Made by a program: the position numbers and the translations under genes. A stretch of DNA of 5,604 bases from Gammaproteobacteria bacterium (GTDB lineage: Bacteria > Pseudomonadota > Gammaproteobacteria > Steroidobacterales > GCA-2729495), in contig JAHDYN010000151.1 in NCBI GenBank assembly GCA_023383735.1, positions 1 through 5,604 on the forward strand. Reading direction: 5' to 3'. Every line of letters begins with the position of its first letter. Position 1 is the first letter of the stretch. The notes under the pieces were generated by a model. The model searched no databases. It had not been told where the DNA came from and worked only from the letters and a program-made list of their open reading frames with translations. Shown piece after piece: positions 1 through 5,604 of the stretch.

Positions 1-3000
1 CGCGCTCCGTGCGGCGCTGCAGTTTCTGCTGGCCCGGCACGAGTCCCTGCGCAGCCGCTTCCCGGCCGTGGCCGGCCGGCCGCAGCTGCAGGTCGATGCG
101 CCAGGTCCGCTGCAGCTGATCGAGCTGGATCTCTGCGCGGCCGACGAGGCTGTACTGCAGGCCGAACTCACGCGCCACGCGCGCGCGCCCTTTGCGCTGG
201 CCACCGGTCCGCTGTTGCGTGCGGTGCTGGTGCGCCGCGCCGACGAGGAACACCTGCTGATGCTGGGCATGCAGCACATCATCACGGATGCGACCTCCAA
301 CCACGTGCTGTTCGAAGAGCTGGTGGCCTGCTACGCTGCGTTTGCCGCCGGCGGGCAACCGGCGCTGCCACCGCTGCCGATCGCCTATGTCGACTACGCG
401 GTCTGGCAGCGCCAGCAGGACGATGCGGGGCAGGCAGCCGACCTGGCATGGTGGCGCGAGCGCCTCGCGGGCATGCCCGAGACCCTCGAACTGCCCGGTG
501 ATTTTCCGCGCCCGGCCGAGCAGCAGTTTCACGGCGCCTGGATACGCCGGTCGCTGTCGCCGGCTCTGGCGACGGCGCTGCGCGCGCTGGCCCGTGACCG
601 GCAATGCACCTTGTATATGGTGTTGCTCGCTGCCTTCGACGTGCTGTTGTACCGCCATACCGGCAGCACCGACATCGTGGTCGGCACGCCGGTGGAAGGC
701 CGCAGCGAAGGGCCACTGGAGCGGCTGGTCGGCCTGTTCATCAACACGCTGGTGATGCGCACGGATCTCGGCGGCGATCCCTCCTTTGCGGCGCTCCTGC
801 AGCGCGTGCGTACGGTGACGCTGGAGGCACAGGCGCACCAGAACCTGCCCTTCGAAAAACTCGTCGCAGCGCTGCGCCCGGCGCGCAGCCTGAGCCGTGC
901 GCCGCTGTTCCAGATGATGTTCAACCTGATCCGCATGCCGGAGGAGCAGCCACAGGCGGCAGGGCTTGAGTTCCGGCTCGACCGCCTGCTCGACCAGGGC
1001 GTATCGGGTTTTGACCTGACGCTGACGGCGGGCGAGCAGGGCGAGCACATCGGGCTGATCTTCGAATACGCAACTGACCTCTTCACCGCGCGCCGCATTG
1101 CTGAGTTCGCCGATGCCTATCTGTGCCTGCTCGAGGGCATCGTCACGCAGCCGGAGCAGGCGATATCGGCGCTGCCACTGCTGGATGCAGAGCGCCGGCG
1201 GCAGTTGCTGGAGGATTTCAATCCGCCGGTCTTTGCAGTGCCCTTCGTGCCGGTACATGAAACCGTGGCCGCCAATGCCGCGAGCTGGCCGGATGCGCCC
1301 GCGGTGTCGCTGGGGACGGCGTCGCTCGCTTACGGGGAGCTGGAAGCGCAGGCCAACCGGCTGGCCAACCATCTGCGCGAGGGCGGCTTGCCTGCCGGTG
1401 CGCGCGTCGGCATCTGCCTGTCGCGCGAGCCTGCGTATCTGGTTGCCGTGCTGGCGGTGCTCAAGGCCGGCGCCGCCTATGTGCCGCTGGATCCCGACTA
1501 TCCGCCTGCGCGTCTCGCGGCGATGGCCGAAGATGCCGACCTCGCGCTGTTGCTGGTGGATGCCGCGACCCGCGGTTGCTTCGCCGACGGCGGCCCGCGC
1601 CTGCTGCAAACCGATGCGCGGCAGGCTGACATCGCCCGCTGTGCGAGCAGCGCGCCGGCCATTTGCGTCGGCGCCGATGACCTGGCCTATCTGCTCTATA
1701 CCTCGGGCTCGACCGGCCGGCCCAAGGCCGTGATGGTCACGCATGGCAACCTGGCCAGTGCGCTGGCGGCCTGGCGCGAATGCTACGCACTGCGGCCCGG
1801 CGAAGCCCACCTGCAGATGGCCAGCGCCGCCTTCGATGTATTTACCGGCGACTGGGTGCGCGCGCTGGGTTCGGGCGGGCGGCTGGTGCTGTGTCCGCGC
1901 GACACGCTGCTGGAGCCGGCGGCGCTTGCCGATCTGCTGGCCCGCGAGCGCATCGCGGTGGCCGAGTTCGTGCCGGCGGTGATCCGGTTGCTGCTCGCGC
2001 ATGTCTGCGCGCGCAATGCGCAGATGCCGCCGCTGCGTTTGCTGATCGTCGGTTCGGATCTGTGGTATGCCGCCGAGGCCGCGGCGCTGCGCGAGCGCTG
2101 TGCGCCGCACACCCGGGTGTTCAAGTCCTACGGCGTGGCCGAGGCCACCATCGACAGCGCCTGCTTCGAAGTCGATGCAAGCATTAGCGGCGGCACCGGG
2201 CCGGTGCCGATCGGCAGGCCGCTGTCGAACACGCGGCTCCATGTGCTCGATGCGCGCGGCGAGCCGCTGCCGGTCGGCGTGCCCGGCGAGCTGTACATCG
2301 GCGGTGCCGGTGTCGCGCGCGGCTACTTCGGCCAGCCGGCACTCAGCGCGGAGAAATTCATTGCCGATCCATTTGCAGCGGCCAAGGGCGCGCGCCTGTA
2401 CCGCAGCGGTGACCGCGCGCGGTGGCGCCACGATGGCAGCCTGGAGCTGCTTGGCCGCGCCGACTTCCAGTTCAAGCTGCGCGGATTCCGCATCGAGCCG
2501 GCCGAGGTCGAGGCGCGCCTGGTCGCGCACCCGGGCATCGATGCTGCCGTGCTGGGCCTGCGCGAGGCAGCGCCCGGCGATGTGCGCCTCGTCGCCTGGG
2601 TCGCGTGCGTCGATCCGGCGATGTCCGTGGCGACATTGCGTGCGTCGCTGCTGGCGCAGTTGCCGGACTGGCTGGTGCCGAACGTCTTCGTGGTCCTGCC
2701 GGCGCTGCCGCTCGGTCCCAACGGCAAGATCGACCGGGCGGCCTTGCCCGAGCCGCAGTGGCGTGCGGCAGATTCCCGGTTGTCGCCGGTTGCCGCTCGC
2801 ACACCGCTTGAGGAGGCCGTGTGCACCCTGTTCGCCGAGGTGCTCGGCTGCGGCACCGTCGGGGTGCACGATGATTTCTTCGCCTGCGGCGGCCACTCGC
2901 TGCTCGCCACGCGGCTGATCGCGCGCATCCGCGATGCGTTGCAGACGGAGTTGCCGCTGCGGGTGATCTTCACCGCGCCGACCCCTGCCGGCATCGCAGC

Positions 3001-4771
3001 CGCGCTCGGCGAAGCGGCGGCTGGCGGGCAGGACCAGAGCCTCACAAAATCCGGACCCATCCTGCGTGCCGGCACCGCGCCAGCCGGTGTGCCCGTGCCG
3101 CTCTCGGCCATGCAGCAGCGGCTGTGGTTCCTCGACCGCCTGCAGCCGGACAAGCGCAGCTGGCACCTGCCCTGGGCCGTGCGCCTGCGTGGCCCGCTCG
3201 ATCGCCAGGCGCTGCAGACCGCGGTGGATGCGCTGGTCGAAAGACATGCGGTGTTGCGCACCCGCTTCGTGGAACACGACGGGGTGGCGAGCCAGCAGCC
3301 GCTGGCGATGGCCGACCTGCCCGAACACTGGATCAGCGTGGAATCGGTCGCACCGGATGGCCGTGATCCGCAGGCAGCCATTGGCGATTTCCTGCGCAGC
3401 CTGCGCTTTGACCTCGCCACCGGTCCGCTGTGGTGTGTGCGCATCGTGGAGATCGCGCCGGGGGACCAGTTGCTGGTGCTGGTCATTCATCACATCATCG
3501 CCGACGGCTGGTCGCTGTCGGTACTGAACCGCGAACTCGCGACGGCTTATCGGGCGGCACTCAAGGGTACGGCGCCGGCCTGGCATCCGCTGCCGATCGA
3601 CTATGCCGCCTATGCGTGCTGGCAGGCCGACTGGCTGGCGAGCAGCGAGCTCGCCCGGCAGCTCGATTTCTGGCGTGAGGAACTCCGCGATGCGCCGCTG
3701 CTGCTGGCGCTGCCTGCCGACCGCTCCCACGTGACCGCCGACGACCCGCAGGATGCCCGCGGTGGCGCATGGCATCACTGCAGGTTGCCGGCGGAGACCA
3801 GCACCGGCCTGCACGAACTGGCGCGCGCGCAGGGATGCACGCTGTTCATGGTGCTGCTGGCGGCCCTGGATGTGCTGCTCGGCCGCCATGCCGGCCGCGA
3901 GGATGTGCTGGTCGGCACGCCGCTGGCCGGCCGGCCGCATACCGCGCTCGAGGGGCTGGTCGGGTTTTTCCTCAACACGCTGGTGCTGCGTACCGACCTG
4001 CGCGGCGATCCGGCTTTCAGCGAACTGCTGGCGCGTGTGCGGCGCGTGACGCTGGATGCCTACGCGCATGCTGATGTGCCGTTTGAAAAACTGGTCGAGG
4101 CGCTGGCGCCGCAGCGTTCCCTGCGGCACAGCCCGATCGTGCAGGTGCTGCTGACGCTGCACAACCAGCCGCGCGCACTGTTGGCGCTGCCCGGTCTCGA
4201 GGCCGAGCCGGTGCCGGTCGGCAGCGAGGCGCCGAAGTTCGAGCTCAGCGTGCATGTGGCCGAGGAGGCGGGCAGCCTGGAAATCGCCTTTGCCGGGCGC
4301 AGCGAGCTGTTCTCGCCAGCCCGGGTCGGTGCACTGGCAGCGGAATTCGTCGCCGTGCTCGAGGCCGTGGTGGCTGCGCCGGAGACACGCCTCTCCGGTC
4401 TGCTGCCGGGGGTGAGCACAGCGCCGCCGGCCAGCGCGGTGCCGGCGCTGACTGCAGCGTCGCCCGGGACGGCACCGGCGGATGCGGCGTCAGCTGAACT
4501 GGAAGCACAGCTGGCCGGGATCTGGCAGAGCCTGCTGGGTTTGGAGTCCGTGGCTGCGGATGACGACTTCTTTGCCATCGGCGGCCATTCGCTGCTCGCG
4601 ACGCGGATGATCGCGCGGATCGCCGACCGGCTCGGCGTCGAGTTGCCGCTGATCAGCGTGTTCGAGGCACCGACCTTGCGCGGACTCGCCGCACGCGTGC
4701 AGGCAGCGCTGCAAGGGAAGCCCGCCGCAGCGGAGGCGATTCCGCGGCTCGAGCGCCGGGCCGAAGCATGA
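1..4771 (+). CDS. Non-ribosomal peptide synthetase, 5'-truncated, domains (C)-A-T-C-T
   Basis: This multimodular enzyme activates an amino acid as its aminoacyl-AMP, tethers it to a phosphopantetheinyl carrier domain and condenses it into a growing peptide; it acts in the cytoplasm. The reading frame is open from the first complete codon at base 2, and codons before the GTG at 68 encode the conserved condensation motif RHESLRSRF, so 68 is not the start and the gene begins upstream. The visible 1589 residues (counted from base 2) comprise C1 about 1-400, A1 416-919, T1 936-1005, C2 1031-1467 and T2 1500-1570, followed by a 19-residue tail. No thioesterase, epimerisation, methylation or reductase domain is visible. 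The second module lacks an adenylation domain. The TGA stop at 4769-4771 overlaps the next NRPS gene, implying one operon and one assembly line. The NRPS assignment is essentially certain; the product is not recognisable. Confidence 0.97.
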   Translation, partial: ALRAALQFLLARHESLRSRFPAVAGRPQLQVDAPGPLQLIELDLCAADEAVLQAELTRHARAPFALATGPLLRAVLVRRADEEHLLMLGMQHIITDATSNHVLFEELVACYAAFAAGGQPALPPLPIAYVDYAVWQRQQDDAGQAADLAWWRERLAGMPETLELPGDFPRPAEQQFHGAWIRRSLSPALATALRALARDRQCTLYMVLLAAFDVLLYRHTGSTDIVVGTPVEGRSEGPLERLVGLFINTLVMRTDLGGDPSFAALLQRVRTVTLEAQAHQNLPFEKLVAALRPARSLSRAPLFQMMFNLIRMPEEQPQAAGLEFRLDRLLDQGVSGFDLTLTAGEQGEHIGLIFEYATDLFTARRIAEFADAYLCLLEGIVTQPEQAISALPLLDAERRRQLLEDFNPPVFAVPFVPVHETVAANAASWPDAPAVSLGTASLAYGELEAQANRLANHLREGGLPAGARVGICLSREPAYLVAVLAVLKAGAAYVPLDPDYPPARLAAMAEDADLALLLVDAATRGCFADGGPRLLQTDARQADIARCASSAPAICVGADDLAYLLYTSGSTGRPKAVMVTHGNLASALAAWRECYALRPGEAHLQMASAAFDVFTGDWVRALGSGGRLVLCPRDTLLEPAALADLLARERIAVAEFVPAVIRLLLAHVCARNAQMPPLRLLIVGSDLWYAAEAAALRERCAPHTRVFKSYGVAEATIDSACFEVDASISGGTGPVPIGRPLSNTRLHVLDARGEPLPVGVPGELYIGGAGVARGYFGQPALSAEKFIADPFAAAKGARLYRSGDRARWRHDGSLELLGRADFQFKLRGFRIEPAEVEARLVAHPGIDAAVLGLREAAPGDVRLVAWVACVDPAMSVATLRASLLAQLPDWLVPNVFVVLPALPLGPNGKIDRAALPEPQWRAADSRLSPVAARTPLEEAVCTLFAEVLGCGTVGVHDDFFACGGHSLLATRLIARIRDALQTELPLRVIFTAPTPAGIAAALGEAAAGGQDQSLTKSGPILRAGTAPAGVPVPLSAMQQRLWFLDRLQPDKRSWHLPWAVRLRGPLDRQALQTAVDALVERHAVLRTRFVEHDGVASQQPLAMADLPEHWISVESVAPDGRDPQAAIGDFLRSLRFDLATGPLWCVRIVEIAPGDQLLVLVIHHIIADGWSLSVLNRELATAYRAALKGTAPAWHPLPIDYAAYACWQADWLASSELARQLDFWREELRDAPLLLALPADRSHVTADDPQDARGGAWHHCRLPAETSTGLHELARAQGCTLFMVLLAALDVLLGRHAGREDVLVGTPLAGRPHTALEGLVGFFLNTLVLRTDLRGDPAFSELLARVRRVTLDAYAHADVPFEKLVEALAPQRSLRHSPIVQVLLTLHNQPRALLALPGLEAEPVPVGSEAPKFELSVHVAEEAGSLEIAFAGRSELFSPARVGALAAEFVAVLEAVVAAPETRLSGLLPGVSTAPPASAVPALTAASPGTAPADAASAELEAQLAGIWQSLLGLESVAADDDFFAIGGHSLLATRMIARIADRLGVELPLISVFEAPTLRGLAARVQAALQGKPAAAEAIPRLERRAEA
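2..1204 (+). other. Condensation domain C1 (N-terminus outside window)
   Basis: This domain forms the peptide bond between an upstream donor and the residue on T1. Visible motifs are C2 RHESLRSRF (35-61), C3 QHIITDATS (272-298), C4 YVDYAVWQR, C5 VGLFINTLVMRT, C6 HQNLPFEKL and C7 RSLSRAPLFQ. By comparison with C3 in the next gene, roughly 45 N-terminal residues carrying the first motif are missing, but only because of the window edge. The RHExLR form is typical of LCL domains (L-configured donor), whereas DCL domains usually show HHDxLR there. The first His of HHxxxDG is Gln and the Gly is Ala, while the second, catalytically important His (residue 92) and the Asp (96) remain. A dual epimerisation/condensation type cannot be excluded because its signature lies in the missing N-terminus. 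Confidence 0.93.
1247..2757 (+). other. Adenylation domain A1, predicted ornithine-like (basic) substrate
   Basis: This domain activates an amino acid with ATP and loads it on T1. All core motifs are present in order: A1 LAYGELEAQANRL, A2 LKAGAAYVPLDPDYP, A3 P-loop YTSGSTGRPK (1697-1726), A4 FDVFTGDW, A5 SYGVAEATIDS, A6 GELYIGGAGVARGYFG, A7 YRSGDRAR, A8 GRADFQFKLRGFRIEP, A9 LPDWLVP and A10 PNGKIDRAAL. Aligning by eye to GrsA PheA gives the specificity residues D, V, G, E, L, V, S, I, D, K (GrsA 235 to 517), with both anchors Asp235 (1835-1837) and Lys517 (2726-2728) kept. From memory the ornithine code of gramicidin S and tyrocidine synthetases is DVGEIGSIDK, so eight of ten match. Glu278 and Asp331 favour a cationic side chain. 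The Thr of the usual YGxTE in A5 is Ala here (2138-2140). Ornithine is the best guess, with other basic residues possible. Confidence 0.93.
2807..3016 (+). other. Peptidyl carrier (thiolation) domain T1
   Basis: This carrier holds the residue activated by A1 as a thioester. The signature DDFFACGGHSLL is seen, and Ser 966 (codon 2897-2899) is the expected 4'-phosphopantetheine attachment site. The domain is of ordinary length and ends in the usual helix-rich LPLRVIFTAPT segment. A linker of about 25 residues leads to C2. Its core closely resembles that of T2 (28 of 38 residues identical around the signature by hand count). Confidence 0.95.
3092..4408 (+). other. Condensation domain C2, followed by no adenylation domain
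   Basis: This is a complete condensation domain with all seven motifs: C1 LSAMQQRLWFLD, C2 RHAVLRTRF, C3 HHIIADGWS (3488-3514) with the intact HHxxxDG active site, C4 YAAYACWQ, C5 VGFFLNTLVLRT, C6 HADVPFEKL and C7 RSLRHSPIVQ. It should therefore be catalytically competent and of LCL type, taking the chain from T1. It is not an epimerisation domain, which would have HHxxxDxxSWR, nor a heterocyclisation domain, which would have DxxxxD. Its end, LSGLLPG, corresponds to the ISALPLL that ends C1, but the sequence then passes straight to a low-complexity linker and T2. The acceptor amino acid cannot be predicted because no A domain belongs to this module. Confidence 0.94.
4409..4495 (+). other. Ala/Pro/Ser/Thr-rich interdomain linker replacing the A domain
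   Basis: These 29 codons (residues 1470-1498) join C2 to T2. By count 23 of the 29 residues are Ala, Pro, Ser or Thr, and there is no aromatic residue. Such composition indicates a flexible, unstructured tether. No trace of the adenylation A10 motif (NGKxDR) or other A-domain motif is seen in it, so the module was either built without an A domain or lost it cleanly. Confidence 0.8.
4499..4711 (+). other. Peptidyl carrier domain T2 of the A-less module
   Basis: The signature DDFFAIGGHSLL marks a functional-looking carrier, with Ser 1530 (codon 4589-4591) as the predicted phosphopantetheine site. It lies at the C-terminal end of the protein, followed only by a tail of about 19 residues rich in Ala, Arg and Glu. 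It must hand the chain to C3 on the next protein. Because its own module has no adenylation domain, it has to be loaded from elsewhere or act as a pass-through carrier. Confidence 0.95.
4768..4771 (+). promoter_or_regulatory. ATGA stop/start overlap, likely translational coupling
   Basis: The ATG of the second NRPS gene (4768-4770) shares bases with the TGA stop of the first (4769-4771). No convincing Shine-Dalgarno sequence lies within 15 bases upstream; the nearest purine-rich stretch, GCGGAGG at 4730-4736, is about 31 bases away. Ribosomes finishing the first gene therefore probably re-initiate on the second, which would keep the two synthetases at matching levels. The coupling is inferred from the arrangement. 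Confidence 0.75.
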
Positions 4772-5604
4772 GCGCCGCGCATTACGTTTTTCCGGCTTCC
4801 TTCGCGCAGCAGCGGCTGTGGTTTCTCGACCAGCTCGAAGGTGCCAGTGCGGTCTACAACCTGAAGATGGCCCTGCGGCTGTCGGGGCCGCTCGACCTCG
4901 ATGGCCTGCAGCGCGCGGTCGATGCCGTCGTGGCTCGCCACGAGTCGCTGCGCACCAGTTTCGCGAGGCGCGGCACCGAGGTCGTGCAGCGGGTCGCGAG
5001 CGAGCTGCAGGTGCCGGTGCAACAGCTGGTGCTTTGCGACGCCGGCAAGGAGGCGCTGGCATCCAGGCTGAACGAGCTGGCCTCGGCAAGCTTCGACCTG
5101 CAGCAGGGCCCGCTGCTGCGCGTCCATCTGCTGCGCCTCGATGCAGAGGCCGCCGAGCACGCGCTGCTGCTGGTGATGCACCACATCGTCTCGGATGCCT
5201 GGTCGGCCGGCGTGCTGTATCGCGATCTGGCCGCGTGTTACAGCGCCTTCCGGCGCGGCACGGTCGCGCGCTTGCCGGAGCTCCCGGTGCAGTACGCCGA
5301 TTTCGCGGTCTGGCAGCGCGACTGGCTGGCCGGCGCCGAACTCGAGCAACAGATGGCCTTCTGGCGCGACCATCTGCAGGGCGCACCGCCGCTGCTGGAA
5401 CTGCCCGTCGACCGGCCGCGTCCGGCCGTGCAGAGCTACAGGGGCAACCGGCTCGGCCGCACGCTGCCGGCCAGCCTGAGCGCCCGGTTGCAGGCGCTTG
5501 CGGCAGCGGAGGGTGTGACGCTCTACATGCTGCTGTTTGCGGCTTTCAATCTGCTGCTCGCGCGCTGGTCAGGCCAGTCCGACCTGGTGCTTGGCACGCC
5601 GATC
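4768..5604 (+). CDS. Non-ribosomal peptide synthetase, 3'-truncated, N-terminal condensation domain (C3)
   Basis: Only the first 279 residues are inside the window, with no stop before the edge. The ATG at 4768 is chosen because it overlaps the preceding stop and sits a few residues before the first condensation motif, SFAQQRLWFLD (residues 11-21). Further motifs are C2 RHESLRTSF (57-65), C3 HHIVSDAWS (138-146), C4 YADFAVWQR (176-184) and the start of the C5 region, LVLGTPI, at the end. The RHExLR form indicates an LCL domain. The catalytic HHxxxD is intact, but the following Gly is Ala. It would accept the peptide from T2 of the upstream protein. The N-terminus has only about ten residues before the domain, too few for a folded docking domain. 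Downstream A and T domains are expected but not visible. Confidence 0.95.
   Translation, partial: MSAAHYVFPASFAQQRLWFLDQLEGASAVYNLKMALRLSGPLDLDGLQRAVDAVVARHESLRTSFARRGTEVVQRVASELQVPVQQLVLCDAGKEALASRLNELASASFDLQQGPLLRVHLLRLDAEAAEHALLLVMHHIVSDAWSAGVLYRDLAACYSAFRRGTVARLPELPVQYADFAVWQRDWLAGAELEQQMAFWRDHLQGAPPLLELPVDRPRPAVQSYRGNRLGRTLPASLSARLQALAAAEGVTLYMLLFAAFNLLLARWSGQSDLVLGTPI

Noticed and set aside
68..70. GTG as the start codon of the first NRPS gene
   Set aside because: The frame is open back to base 2, and the codons before it encode conserved condensation-domain sequence (RHESLRSRF), so the true start is upstream of the window.
2067..2918. Alternative + strand frame of 283 codons inside A1/T1
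   Set aside because: Its Arg/Cys/Ser-rich translation has no motif, whereas the overlapping frame carries A5 to A10 and the carrier signature.
2323..3486. Long open frame on the - strand (387 codons)
   Set aside because: It lies antisense to the conserved A1, T1 and C2 domains, and its Arg/Ser-rich translation resembles no protein family I know. It is a composition shadow.
3092..4408. C2 as an epimerisation or heterocyclisation domain, which could explain the missing A domain
   Set aside because: It has HHIIADGWS and RHAVLRTRF, typical of LCL condensation. It lacks the epimerisation HHxxxDxxSWR pattern and the cyclisation DxxxxD motif.
4712..4771. A thioesterase or other release domain at the end of the first protein
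   Set aside because: Only about 19 residues follow T2, with no GxSxG motif, so the chain must pass to the next protein.
4060..5373. Long open frame on the - strand (437 codons)
   Set aside because: It spans the junction of two clear NRPS genes on the + strand, its translation is low-complexity Ala/Arg/Ser-rich with no recognisable domain, and long antisense frames are expected in GC-rich coding DNA.

Overview
The window is an internal slice of a non-ribosomal peptide synthetase (NRPS) locus on GC-rich DNA with strong G/C preference at third codon positions. The whole window is coding on the + strand and no space is left for promoters, terminators or RNA genes. Base composition, GTG/ATG-style tight packing and codon use suit a high-GC bacterium such as a gamma- or betaproteobacterium, but nothing here fixes the taxon.

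Bases 1-4771 hold the 3' part of a large NRPS gene that begins upstream. Its visible domain order is C1 (N-terminus cut off by the window edge), A1, T1, C2, T2, then a short tail and the stop. A1 has a readable ten-residue specificity code, DVGELVSIDK, closest from memory to the ornithine-type code DVGEIGSIDK. The second module has no adenylation domain: C2 is joined to T2 by a 29-residue Ala/Pro/Ser/Thr-rich linker. A second NRPS gene starts at 4768 with a 4-base ATGA overlap and runs off the 3' end. Only the first 279 residues, an N-terminal condensation domain (C3), are visible.

Inferred working model: C1 joins an upstream donor to the residue loaded by A1 on T1. C2 moves that chain onto whatever is loaded on T2. 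C3, on the next protein, accepts the chain from T2. Because module 2 cannot activate its own substrate, T2 must be charged by another adenylation domain (A1 acting twice, a stand-alone A domain, or a relay enzyme), or it merely passes the chain on. This A-less C-T module at a protein-protein handover is the most interesting thing in the window. Secondary oddities are a Thr-to-Ala change in the A5 motif of A1 and a degenerate catalytic motif (QHxxxDA) in C1. Otherwise this looks like a conventional NRPS, and I do not see an unrelated new system.
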